Both the position numbers and the translations under genes were made by a program. The notes under the pieces were generated by a model. It searched no databases. It was not told where the DNA came from and worked only from the letters and a program-made list of their open reading frames with translations. A stretch of DNA of 64,000 nucleotides from Candidatus Nitrosymbiomonas proteolyticus (GTDB taxonomy: Bacteria; Armatimonadota; Fimbriimonadia; Fimbriimonadales; Fimbriimonadaceae), in contig AP021858.1 of NCBI GenBank assembly GCA_017347465.1, positions 992,001 to 1,056,000 on the forward strand, written 5' to 3'. Positions 1 through 7,248 of this stretch are shown in pieces (the first letter of the stretch is position 1; every line of letters begins with the position of its first letter).

Positions 1-929
1 CGCTGTGCTGATGAGTTGCGCCGGAACTCCCCGGACTGCTTGTAAGTATCCAGTTGGGCTTCGACCGAAGCAAGAGCCTCCGAAACCTGCTTGACGTTCG
101 GGTGGTCGGGCAAATATCGACCCAGCAAGAGCGCCTTTTCCCGCTGCAAGTCAGCCATTTGGGCCTCGTATTGCTGGACGACGGGATCGCGAATGTCGAC
201 GATCTGGTCGTCGATCAGGTCTGGCGTCCGGTTGTACTCCGCACGATCCACGGCGAGGTTGCCCTTTACGGCCGTGATTTCGGCCATCAGATTCTCGATC
301 TGCTGCCGGTAGGTGAGGTCGTCTTTGGTGACCTCCGCGCCCGCGACTTCCAGATTGAGAACCCCGTTTTCTGTTCGGAATTGCCGAATCTTGGAGTCGA
401 CGGCGTTGAGCGCGGCGCCGGTAAGTTCCACCTGGCGGTCGAGGTAAGTGATCGCCTGGTTAACGTTCTCGTTCATGCTCCGACGGCGGAACTCGTTGTA
501 GAGGACCGTAATCTCGTTCGCGATGTCCGCGGCCACTTCGGCGTCATGGGCCTTGGCAACGATGATCGACACGTTCGAGACCACGTTGACGATCCGCTCG
601 TTCTGTACGTCGTACATCAAGAACAGGTCCTCGGCGTCTTCGGCGAGTCCGGGGTCGTTTCGGCGCTCCGATACGTTCCGGACGGCCTGCAAGAAGAGGC
701 CCTTGCCTCGCAATACGGCAGCCTCGCTCAAGGGGTCCTGCGCGAGGCCCAGTCTCAGAATCTGCATGACGTCGTCAGAAAGTTGAGTCACGCCTTGACG
801 CAAGTCCGATCCCAAGATCAGTCCCGCCTGCGACTCGTAGACTTTGGGACTGGCGACAACGGCGATGATCGCCCCAACCAAGCCCAAGAAGCCAAATGTC
901 AACACACGTCGAAGGTGAATTTTATACAT
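1..929 (-). CDS. Wzz/GumC-type polysaccharide chain-length determinant (3' end outside window)
   Basis: This frame opens at ATG 929-927 and stays open to base 1, giving about 309 visible residues; the C-terminus lies beyond the left edge. The product starts with a short basic stretch (MYKIHLRR) and one hydrophobic membrane segment (residues about 9-27). A mostly helical, presumably periplasmic, region follows, ending in a coiled-coil-like part with the YLPDHPNVKQV sequence typical of Wzz/GumC proteins. These inner-membrane proteins set the chain length of exported polysaccharide and often carry a tyrosine-kinase domain, which could not be seen here. It is divergent from a glycosyltransferase and sugar-nucleotide genes, which supports an exopolysaccharide role. 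Family assignment is fairly firm; the polymer is unknown. Confidence 0.8.
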   Translation of the reverse strand, partial: MYKIHLRRVLTFGFLGLVGAIIAVVASPKVYESQAGLILGSDLRQGVTQLSDDVMQILRLGLAQDPLSEAAVLRGKGLFLQAVRNVSERRNDPGLAEDAEDLFLMYDVQNERIVNVVSNVSIIVAKAHDAEVAADIANEITVLYNEFRRRSMNENVNQAITYLDRQVELTGAALNAVDSKIRQFRTENGVLNLEVAGAEVTKDDLTYRQQIENLMAEITAVKGNLAVDRAEYNRTPDLIDDQIVDIRDPVVQQYEAQMADLQREKALLLGRYLPDHPNVKQVSEALASVEAQLDTYKQSGEFRRNSSAQ

Positions 930-969
930 CGCGTTCTACCGTGGACCTTACAGAACTCTGCTGCGAGCC

Positions 970-975
970 ATTATA
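970..975 (-). promoter_or_regulatory. Candidate -10 box (TATAAT) of the Wzz-like gene
   Basis: A perfect TATAAT reads on the minus strand about 40 bases upstream of the ATG at 929. No good -35 hexamer sits at 17 bases (TTTTAG, three of six). The remaining divergent gap, 976-1171, holds no gene or repeat that I can recognise. Confidence 0.45.
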
Positions 976-1171
976 CATTGCCCATTATCGGCTAAAACGC
1001 CCTCGAACGGAGTCCGAAGATCGTAGAAGCCGAAATGAGCCGCTCCAAGTTCCATGACGCAGGGAGCTAGTAGATGGTGCCGAAAACGCTGCTTCGCCGT
1101 CCGGCGTCGGGTCGTTTCCTGCCCACAGGCGGCGTACGGATTTCTCGCCAAAAGGCAATAATCCTGAACGA

Positions 1172-1963
1172 ATGAGCCCGAACCAACCTGTCCTTCGAGA
1201 TCTCCCCAGTGGTGAAGTTATGGGGACGCGGGTGAACGCGGTCACGATGGAAGAGGCATCTGAGCGGGTCCTCGAACTCGCAGCTCGGCCCGAATCGCAT
1301 TACGTCGTCGCCGCAGCGACCCATGCGATCGGCGTGGGCGCGGAAGACCCGTCATTTTGCGAGGCGCTCGAAGGGGCTTCGCTCTTGGTTCCGGATGGGC
1401 TGCCGGTGGCGCTGAGTTTGAGGCTCCAAGGGTTCCCGGATCAACCCCGCGTCGCAGGTCCTGACCTGATGCTCGAAGTCTGCCGACTCGCGGCGCAACG
1501 GGGAGTGCCGATCGGCCTCTTTGGGGGCCAGGAATCGAGCTTGCCCAAACTCGAACAGAACTTGAAAACGTGGTTCCCTGCGCTTCAAATCGCCTATTCG
1601 TTCTCCCCTCCCTTTCGGCCCTTAAGCGATGAGGAATGGGCCGTCGAGCGAGCGAAGATTCTCGGTTCCGAGGTTCGGCTGCTCTTCGTAGGGTTGGGGT
1701 GTCCGAAGCAAGAAAAGTGGATGGCCGCGCACTCGCCCGAGTTACCGCTCGTGTTGCTCGGGGTAGGCGCAGCGTTCGATTTTCACGCGGGCGTGGTCAA
1801 GCGCGCTCCGAAGTGGATGCGCAGGGTGGGGCTCGAATGGCTGCATAGGCTTTTGAGCAACCCGCGTCGGCTGTTTGCCCGTTATCTCCGCTACAACTCT
1901 CTCTTCTTGTGGCACCTGTTGAAGCTTCGATTTTCGTCCTCGGCCCGAGTCCGGCGCTCCTAG
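1172..1963 (+). CDS. WecG/TagA/CpsF-family glycosyltransferase
   Basis: The 263-residue product matches the WecG/TagA/CpsF family in length and motif order: a THA segment near residue 50, the PDG motif near residue 75, GLGCPKQEKWM near 180, and the basic C-terminal block beginning GVGAAFDFHAG with APKWMRRVGLEW. Members transfer N-acetylmannosamine or a related sugar to an undecaprenyl-linked precursor at the cytoplasmic face of the membrane, an early step of wall or capsular polysaccharide synthesis. It heads a co-oriented block of sugar-nucleotide genes, which fits that role. ATG 1172 has no clear Shine-Dalgarno sequence. The exact sugar donor cannot be told from sequence. Confidence 0.88.
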   Translation: MSPNQPVLRDLPSGEVMGTRVNAVTMEEASERVLELAARPESHYVVAAATHAIGVGAEDPSFCEALEGASLLVPDGLPVALSLRLQGFPDQPRVAGPDLMLEVCRLAAQRGVPIGLFGGQESSLPKLEQNLKTWFPALQIAYSFSPPFRPLSDEEWAVERAKILGSEVRLLFVGLGCPKQEKWMAAHSPELPLVLLGVGAAFDFHAGVVKRAPKWMRRVGLEWLHRLLSNPRRLFARYLRYNSLFLWHLLKLRFSSSARVRRS

Positions 1964-1986
1964 GCGAGCCGCCCCTAGCTGCCATA

Positions 1987-2928
1987 ATGGAATCTATGTC
2001 GGCTGCGGATGTCCCCGAAGGAGAGCTTTGGATGACCGGTGGTTCGGGCTTCCTGGGGAAGTACCTGGCCGCTGTTGAAACGGGGTCCCCGGCGATTTGC
2101 ACGCGGAGCAGCGAGGTCGATTTGCTCGACTTGGATGCGGTGTGCGGCTTTCTCCGTCAGGGGCGAATTCGCAAGATCATCCACGCAGCCGGGTTTGTGG
2201 GGGGCATCGGCCTCAATTTAGAACACCCAGGGCGAATGGCGACTGACAACCTGCGCATGGGCCTCAACGTCCTCGAAGCCGCCGCAAGGCAGGGAGCCTG
2301 CCGTGTCGTGATCGTCTCGACGGTCTGCGTTTATCCCGAAAGAGCATCAGTCCCCACGAAGGAGACCGAGATGTTCGACGGGTTTCCTTCCGAGGTCACT
2401 TCGTTCTATGGGATCGCCAAGCGGACTCTGCTGACGGTCGCCGAGGGGCTTTCGCGCGAGTTCGGGCTCGAATACAGCTACGTGATCCCGACGAACCTGT
2501 ACGGCCCGGGGGATCACTTCGAAGAAGAAAAGTCGCACGTGATTCCGGCCCTGATCAGGCGCGTCGTCGAAGCCAGAGAGTCGGGTCAGGACGAGGTGGT
2601 CGTGTGGGGCGATGGGACGCAGACCCGCGATCTCCTGTTCGTCCAAGACGCCGCACAAGGGATCCATCTTGCGCTCCAAGACCGGGCGTTGGGGCAGGTT
2701 TTCAACTTGGGTTCAGGTCAAGAAGTCTCGGTACGCCAAATGGCGGAGATGATCTGCGAACTCGTAGGCTATCCAGGGCGGTTGACTTGGGATACAACCA
2801 AACCGGGAGGCGCGCCGCGGCGGGCCCTCGACCCAAGCAAGGCGAAAGAACTTCTTGGATTCGAACCGAGAATAGGAATCCGCGAGGGACTCGAGAGAAC
2901 GATTGAGTGGTACCTCCGGTCGAGGTAG
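1987..2928 (+). CDS. GDP-L-fucose-synthase-like NAD(P)-dependent epimerase/reductase
   Basis: A short-chain dehydrogenase (extended SDR) with the Rossmann motif TGGSGFLG at its N-terminus, a conserved serine-threonine segment ending CVYP, the catalytic YGIAK (YxxxK), and PTNLYGPGDHF. The GFVGGIGLN segment resembles the VGGI region of GDP-L-fucose synthase (Fcl), so a GDP-6-deoxy-hexose epimerase/reductase is the best guess. Start choice is uncertain. ATG 1987 keeps the first beta strand and leaves 23 bases after the previous gene. ATG 2032 has a good AAGGAGAG site but would begin right at the glycine motif. An in-frame extension to 1909 would overlap the previous gene and is unlikely. Confidence 0.8.
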   Translation: MESMSAADVPEGELWMTGGSGFLGKYLAAVETGSPAICTRSSEVDLLDLDAVCGFLRQGRIRKIIHAAGFVGGIGLNLEHPGRMATDNLRMGLNVLEAAARQGACRVVIVSTVCVYPERASVPTKETEMFDGFPSEVTSFYGIAKRTLLTVAEGLSREFGLEYSYVIPTNLYGPGDHFEEEKSHVIPALIRRVVEARESGQDEVVVWGDGTQTRDLLFVQDAAQGIHLALQDRALGQVFNLGSGQEVSVRQMAEMICELVGYPGRLTWDTTKPGGAPRRALDPSKAKELLGFEPRIGIREGLERTIEWYLRSR

Positions 2929-2937
2929 GGACGATTT

Positions 2938-4293
2938 ATGGTTCAAAACGACGAAAACGTGTGTATTTTGGGAATGGGATTCGTTGGGCTGACGCTGGCC
3001 GTCGTGATGGCGGAGTGCGGCTTCAACGTTCTGGGCGTCGAGATCAACCCCGACGTCATCGAACGTCTGGAGAACCGGGACGTTCACTTTTACGAAGTCG
3101 GACTTAAGGACCGGCTGCGGAGGCAACTCGACCGGGGACGAATCCGCTTCGTTCAGCATCTCACCGAAGAGGCCGCTCGCGGATGCTCGCTCTTCATATT
3201 GACTGTCGGTACGCCACTCGACAAGACCGGGAATCCGAGGATGGACATGGTGGAGCGCGCCTCAACCGAGGTCGCTTCGGCTATGCAGGACGGCTCGCTC
3301 GTCATCCTTCGATCGACGGTTCGGATCGGCACCACTCGCCGCGTCGTGAAGCCGATCCTCGAGAAGTCGGGGAAGTCGTTCCAACTCGCTTATTGCCCAG
3401 AACGGACGATCGAAGGCAACGCGCTGCATGAACTTCGCGTGCTCCCGCAAATCGTAGGGGGGCTCACCGAGTCGGACGCGTGGCGAGCGGCTTCGGTGTT
3501 CCAGCACATGACGGCCACCACCCTACGAGTCTCCTCCCTCGAATCGGCAGAGGTGATCAAACTTCTCGACAATTCCTACCGCGATCTCATGTTTGCGTTC
3601 GGCAACGAAGTCGCGCTGCTTTGCGAAGCGGCCGGACTCGACGCGGCCGAAATCATCAACGCCGGCAATACGGGCTATGCGCGAACCAATATCGCCAAAC
3701 CCGGATTCGTAGGCGGTCCGTGCCTCGAAAAGGACCCTCACATCCTTGAGCACTCCCTGCGCGACCACGAATTCCGTCCCGACCTGATCGCAACCGGCAG
3801 ACGCCTCAACGAGGAGCTTCCTTACTGGGTAGCTCGCGCCCTTTCCGACCTCCTTCGCGGAGTCGACGAGGCGAATGCGAAAATCGCCCTTTGCGGCGTG
3901 GCTTTCAAGGGCCGCCCCGAAACCGACGACACCCGTGGCACGCCCTCGACGATTCTTGCCGATGCCTTACGGACGTCGTTCCCCAAGGCGCGGCTCGTGG
4001 CGCAGGATTTCGCCGTGTCGGACGATGCGATTCGCGAGTTGGGTCTCGAACCGGCGTCCGTCGAAGAGGCGTTCCGTGGAGCGAGCGCCGTCGTCATCGC
4101 CAACAACAACGTTAAATACGAATGGCTTGAACTCGATCCGCTCTTGGCTTCGATGGCCCGTCCGGCCGTCGTTTTCGATTGCTGGGGAGTTCTGAAAATC
4201 AGTCCGGCCGACGCTCCTGAGGGAGTCCGTTGCGTTCAACTGGGATCGGTACGAGCCTCGTCGCTCAAGGAGAAAACGGAGTGCATGTCTTAG
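2938..4293 (+). CDS. UDP-sugar (WecC/TviB-type) 6-dehydrogenase
   Basis: This 451-residue protein has the full UDP-glucose/GDP-mannose dehydrogenase architecture: an N-terminal Rossmann domain with GMGFVGL (residues about 12-18), a central dimerisation helix region, the catalytic cysteine in FVGGPCLEKDP, and a C-terminal UDP-binding domain with GVAFKGRPETDD. Such enzymes oxidise C6 of a nucleotide sugar to a uronic acid in two NAD-dependent steps. The CPERTIEGNALHEL segment is closer to UDP-N-acetylmannosamine dehydrogenases than to UDP-glucose dehydrogenase, but the substrate is inferred. It starts 9 bases after the upstream reductase, and its last 13 bases overlap the next gene, so the three are probably one operon. 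Confidence 0.9.
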   Translation: MVQNDENVCILGMGFVGLTLAVVMAECGFNVLGVEINPDVIERLENRDVHFYEVGLKDRLRRQLDRGRIRFVQHLTEEAARGCSLFILTVGTPLDKTGNPRMDMVERASTEVASAMQDGSLVILRSTVRIGTTRRVVKPILEKSGKSFQLAYCPERTIEGNALHELRVLPQIVGGLTESDAWRAASVFQHMTATTLRVSSLESAEVIKLLDNSYRDLMFAFGNEVALLCEAAGLDAAEIINAGNTGYARTNIAKPGFVGGPCLEKDPHILEHSLRDHEFRPDLIATGRRLNEELPYWVARALSDLLRGVDEANAKIALCGVAFKGRPETDDTRGTPSTILADALRTSFPKARLVAQDFAVSDDAIRELGLEPASVEEAFRGASAVVIANNNVKYEWLELDPLLASMARPAVVFDCWGVLKISPADAPEGVRCVQLGSVRASSLKEKTECMS

Positions 4294-5267
4294 TCACTGG
4301 AGGGTCGGGCTTCATCGGAAGCGCCCTCGTCATTCACCTCTTGCGCGAAGGGCATCGAGTTCGCGTGTTCGACAACAACTCGAGGGGGCACGCGAGGCGA
4401 TTGGCGACCGTGATCGACGATGTCGAGTTCCTCGTGGGCGACATTCGGGATGCGGACCATGTTGACGAGGCCATGCGGGGAGTTGATGCCGTCGCCCATC
4501 TCGCCTTCGTGAACGGGACCGAGTTCTTCTATTCAAAACCCGAACTCGTGCTCGAGGTCGGCGTGAAGGGCGCGATCCACACTCTGGACAGCGCCATACG
4601 CCACGGGGTCGGCAAGTACTGGCTGATGTCTTCCTCGGAAGTCTATCAAACCCCCCAACAGGTCCCGACCGACGAGTCGGCGCCGTTCTTCATTCCCGAT
4701 CCGCTCAACCCGCGCTATTCCTACGGCGGGGGGAAGCTGATCTCGGAGTTGCTCGCGATCAATTACGGCCGCAAGTCCTTTGAGCAGGTGGTGGTCGTTC
4801 GGCCCCACAATGTTTATGGGCCCGACATGGGCTGGGAGCACGTGGTCCCTCAAATGTCGCTACGAGCGGCGCAGGCGGTTCGTGAGAACCCGGAGGGGCG
4901 CGTTCCGTTTCCCATCAAGGGCGACGGTCTGCAAACTCGCGCTTTTTGCTACATCGACGACTTCACCGAAGGGTGCGCGCGCGCGTTCCTCAAAGGGGAG
5001 CACCTGGGGATCTATCACGTGGGAACGCAAGAGGAGATCACGATCCGAACGCTTGCCGAGGAAATCGTCCGGCAGTTCGGACGTGAGGCCGACGTGCAAA
5101 CGGGCGAGACTCCCGAAGGCGAGACTCCAAGGCGCTGCCCCGATATCACGAAGGTTTCGCGGCTGGGCTATAAGCCGAACGTCTCGCTCCGCGAAGGGCT
5201 CGGGCTCACCGTGCCTTGGTACCGAGACAACGCGCACCTGAGAGAAGAGACGGCCGTCGCCGGATAG
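4281..5267 (+). CDS. NAD-dependent sugar epimerase/dehydratase (GalE-like)
   Basis: Extended SDR enzyme of about 328 residues. It begins VHVLVTGGSGFIGSAL, then carries the conserved SSSEVYQTP serine region, the YSYGGGK (YxxxK) catalytic pair and a PHNVYGPDMGWEHVVP substrate loop. I chose the GTG at 4281 because AAGGAG lies eight bases upstream and because it yields the usual first beta strand directly before TGGSGFIG; the frame extends to 4230 without support. The start lies inside the end of the dehydrogenase gene, implying translational coupling. It probably epimerises or dehydrates a UDP- or GDP-sugar for the same exopolysaccharide. Substrate unknown. Confidence 0.85.
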   Translation: MHVLVTGGSGFIGSALVIHLLREGHRVRVFDNNSRGHARRLATVIDDVEFLVGDIRDADHVDEAMRGVDAVAHLAFVNGTEFFYSKPELVLEVGVKGAIHTLDSAIRHGVGKYWLMSSSEVYQTPQQVPTDESAPFFIPDPLNPRYSYGGGKLISELLAINYGRKSFEQVVVVRPHNVYGPDMGWEHVVPQMSLRAAQAVRENPEGRVPFPIKGDGLQTRAFCYIDDFTEGCARAFLKGEHLGIYHVGTQEEITIRTLAEEIVRQFGREADVQTGETPEGETPRRCPDITKVSRLGYKPNVSLREGLGLTVPWYRDNAHLREETAVAG

Positions 5268-5281
5268 CTGGAAACCCGCGG

Positions 5282-5287
5282 TACACT
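5282..5287 (+). promoter_or_regulatory. Candidate -10 box (TACACT) of nuoE
   Basis: TACACT lies 15 bases before the nuoE ATG, leaving room for only a very short leader. No Shine-Dalgarno sequence is visible between them. Confidence 0.4.
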
Positions 5288-5302
5288 GGCTTCACAACAG
5301 CC

Positions 5303-5914
5303 ATGTCAGACCCGATCTCGTTCGGTGAAGCGCCTCTGCGGGTTGCCCCGCCCAAACCCGAAGAAGTCGAGCTCCGGTTCTCGCCGGAAGCCGTCAAGCA
5401 ACTCGAAGCCCTCAAGGGCCACTATCCCGACCTCAAGTCGTGCGTGCTGCCCGCGCTCTGGATCGCCCAGCGGGAGTACGGGTGGCTGCCTCCTGAGGCG
5501 ATCGCCGAAGTTGCAGTGCGGCTGAAGCGGAGTTTTGCCGAAGTCGAGGGGGTCGCAACGTTCTACTCAATGTACGACACCGCTCACAAGCCCGGGCTGC
5601 ACAAGATCGAGGTCTGCACCTGCCTCAGTTGCCATGTGTGCGGAGCCTATCGGATCGCCGATTACCTTAAGGAGAAACTCGGAATCGAGTTTGGCGAAAC
5701 CACTCCGGATGGGATTTTCACGCTGGAAGAGGTGGAATGCCTTGACGCGTGCGATCGAGCGCCGCTTCTTCAAGTCGGCGACCAGTATCACGGCCCGGTG
5801 GATCCTGCTTACGTCGATCGGCTTCTGGATGAGCTGCGGAGGACTCAAGTACCGACTACGAGAGTCCTGTCCGATGAGATCGTCAAGGCTCATCTGAGCG
5901 ACAGCGAGCTGTAG
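5303..5914 (+). CDS. nuoE: NADH-quinone oxidoreductase subunit E (24 kDa, [2Fe-2S])
   Basis: The 203-residue protein carries the thioredoxin-like ferredoxin fold of NuoE. The four ligands of the N1a [2Fe-2S] cluster are present: C105 and C110 in VCTCLSCH, and C146 and C150 in ECLDAC. The helical N-terminal part (PALWIAQREYGWLP, VEGVATFYSMY) is typical. NuoE forms the NADH-dehydrogenase arm of respiratory complex I with NuoF and NuoG. The C-terminal 40 residues extend beyond the family core. ATG 5303 gives the normal length; an upstream in-frame GTG overlaps the epimerase gene. Unusually, nuoF is not adjacent but lies 2.6 kb downstream beyond a terminator and three other genes. Confidence 0.94.
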   Translation: MSDPISFGEAPLRVAPPKPEEVELRFSPEAVKQLEALKGHYPDLKSCVLPALWIAQREYGWLPPEAIAEVAVRLKRSFAEVEGVATFYSMYDTAHKPGLHKIEVCTCLSCHVCGAYRIADYLKEKLGIEFGETTPDGIFTLEEVECLDACDRAPLLQVGDQYHGPVDPAYVDRLLDELRRTQVPTTRVLSDEIVKAHLSDSEL

Positions 5915-5948
5915 GACGGGCGTACGCACTCCCAAGTACTCCCCACGA

Positions 5949-5981
5949 CGCCCGCTCGCAGGCCAGCGGGGGGCGTTTTTT
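5949..5981 (+). terminator. Rho-independent terminator after nuoE
   Basis: An inverted repeat (CGCCCGCT paired with AGCGGG...GCG, with a small bulge) is followed directly by six T residues. It should stop nuoE transcription and separate it from the pseudopilin genes. Confidence 0.75.
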
Positions 5982-6040
5982 GCTCGTGTGAACCTGCTTT
6001 TTGCTGGTTTCCACAGAAAATGAAAAAACCTCTCGCACTT

Positions 6041-6057
6041 TTGGCAAAAGTCTTGTA
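6041..6057 (+). promoter_or_regulatory. Sigma-54-like promoter element, pseudopilin copy 1
   Basis: TTGGCAAAAGTCTTGTA fits the RpoN pattern at the -24 GG (6043-6044) and at the TTG before -12. The spacing is correct, with 12 bases from the first G to the -12 G. The -12 C is replaced by T, so the match is imperfect. The same 17 bases recur before copy 2. A sigma-70 reading (TAGAAT at 6056 as -10) lacks a good -35. An AACGGAGG ribosome site follows before ATG 6098. Confidence 0.45.
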
Positions 6058-6097
6058 GAATGCGTTTTGTACTCAGTACTAAACGGAGGTTCTTTTT

Positions 6098-6973
6098 ATG
6101 AGCCGAAAATCTGCATTTACGCTCATCGAACTGTTGGTCGTCATTGCGATCATCGCGATTCTCGCCGCTATCCTGTTCCCTGTGTTCGCACAGGCCAAGG
6201 TTGCGGCCAAGAAGACGAGCTGTCTTTCTAACATGAAGCAGCACGCGATGTCTGTGATGATGTACTTTTCAGACAACAACGACACTGCACCGCTGATTCA
6301 GTACCTTAACACGTACGATGCGAATCCGGCGAACCCCGACCAGGCCATCGGCAACCTGCTCCAGCCTTACCGCAAGAGCTATCCGATGCTGACGTCCCCG
6401 GGTTCTCCTGTTGGCGATGCCGACCGAGACCTCGACCTGATCAACCCGGCCAGCGTGGCCTACACGCAGGCTCAATACGAGTTCAACCGGGCGATCAAGG
6501 CCGACTATGGCTACAACACTCAGTACTTCAGCGTCATGAACTACTGCCCGAGCATCGGGATGATCTTCATGGCCTCGGGTACCGAGCAGAGCCGTGTGAA
6601 CTCCCCCGCGGACACGATCCTTTTCGTGAACTCGGTGTGGGATCGCACGTCGAGCGGCGCTCCTCGCGGCGGCGGTAACTGGGGAATCGATCCTCCTTGC
6701 CGACGGCTTGCGAATGGAACGGACACCCTTCCTCCTCTCGCCTCCGGCTGCACGGGCCGCTGGTGGTGGGGCGGTTGGCGACCTGACCTTCCCCTCGCTT
6801 GGAACGTGTTTGGTGGCGCTTGGCCGTACCACGGTGAAATCGCGAACGTCGGCTGGGCCGATGGGCACGCGACGCCGAAGCGGATCAGCCAGCTCACTGC
6901 GGGTTGCAACGTGCTCCCGTCGTGGACCGGCACGATCTTCGACATCAACAAGTACGTTTGGGACTTGTTCTGA
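6098..6973 (+). CDS. Pseudopilin-like protein with H-X9-DG C-terminus, copy 1
   Basis: 291 residues. The N-terminus is a type III (prepilin) signal: MSRKSA then FTLIELLVVIAIIAILAAI, with cleavage expected between A6 and F7 and an E11 at the +5 position. The C-terminus carries the H-X9-DG motif (H245, D255-G256) found in prepilin-type proteins abundant in Planctomycetes, Armatimonadetes and relatives. A tryptophan-rich GRWWWGGW patch lies at residues 220-227. Several cysteines (42, 150, 201, 218, 270) could form disulfides outside the membrane. The product is probably a surface or type II/IV-pilus-like subunit; its function is not known. A strong GGAGG ribosome site precedes the ATG. It differs from copy 2 at only 10 residues. 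Confidence 0.88.
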   Translation: MSRKSAFTLIELLVVIAIIAILAAILFPVFAQAKVAAKKTSCLSNMKQHAMSVMMYFSDNNDTAPLIQYLNTYDANPANPDQAIGNLLQPYRKSYPMLTSPGSPVGDADRDLDLINPASVAYTQAQYEFNRAIKADYGYNTQYFSVMNYCPSIGMIFMASGTEQSRVNSPADTILFVNSVWDRTSSGAPRGGGNWGIDPPCRRLANGTDTLPPLASGCTGRWWWGGWRPDLPLAWNVFGGAWPYHGEIANVGWADGHATPKRISQLTAGCNVLPSWTGTIFDINKYVWDLF

Positions 6974-6986
6974 ACGAAGCGTAGGT

Positions 6987-7011
6987 GGGGGCGGGACGAC
7001 CTCCCGCTCCC
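6987..7011 (+). terminator. GC-rich hairpin after pseudopilin copy 1
   Basis: A 10-bp stem (GGGGGCGGGA with TCCCGCTCCC, one G-U pair) and a 5-base loop begin 13 bases after the stop codon. There is no U-tract, so it may act as an RNA-stabilising 3' end rather than a strong intrinsic terminator. Confidence 0.45.
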
Positions 7012-7086
7012 ATCGACAACAAAAAGTGGAGGACTCTGGTACTCGACGACGACGAAGCTAAACCACTGCAATCAGCCGACGCGCGT

Positions 7087-7114
7087 GTCGTGAGAGTGGC
7101 ACTCTCAACTCGAC
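7087..7114 (+). other. Imperfect hairpin in the spacer between the two pseudopilin genes
   Basis: GTCG-GAGAGT pairs with ACTCTC-CGAC around a GGC loop. It lies about 80 bases before the copy 2 promoter block. No U-run follows. The rest of the 275-base spacer (6974-7248) holds the 3' hairpin, this structure and the promoter of copy 2; I see no gene. Confidence 0.3.
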
Positions 7115-7194
7115 GCAAGGGTACATATCGGAAGGCTACATACCTCTTGTGGGTACTGTAGAGTTCTGCGAATTTGACTTTTGTTGATGCATTT

Positions 7195-7211
7195 TTGGCA
7201 AAAGTCTTGTA
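7195..7211 (+). promoter_or_regulatory. Sigma-54-like promoter element, pseudopilin copy 2
   Basis: The same 17-base block as at 6041-6057, in the same position relative to the start codon, although the sequence upstream of it is not conserved between copies. The GG and TTG elements have RpoN spacing; the -12 C is T here too. Confidence 0.45.
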
Positions 7212-7248
7212 GAATGCTCTTCGTACTCAATCCTAAATGGAGGTTCCT

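Noticed and set aside
54-995. A 313-codon plus-strand frame opposite the Wzz-like gene
   Set aside because: It has low-complexity composition with Val, Asp and Arg runs and no family match. The minus-strand frame gives a well-formed Wzz/GumC protein.
1909-2928. Longer start of the fucose-synthase-like gene at 1909
   Set aside because: It would overlap the glycosyltransferase gene by 55 bases and adds residues not found in the family.
6056-6061. Sigma-70 -10 (TAGAAT) before pseudopilin copy 1
   Set aside because: No -35 hexamer at 16-18 bases in either copy; the sigma-54-type spacing fits the conserved block better, though not perfectly.
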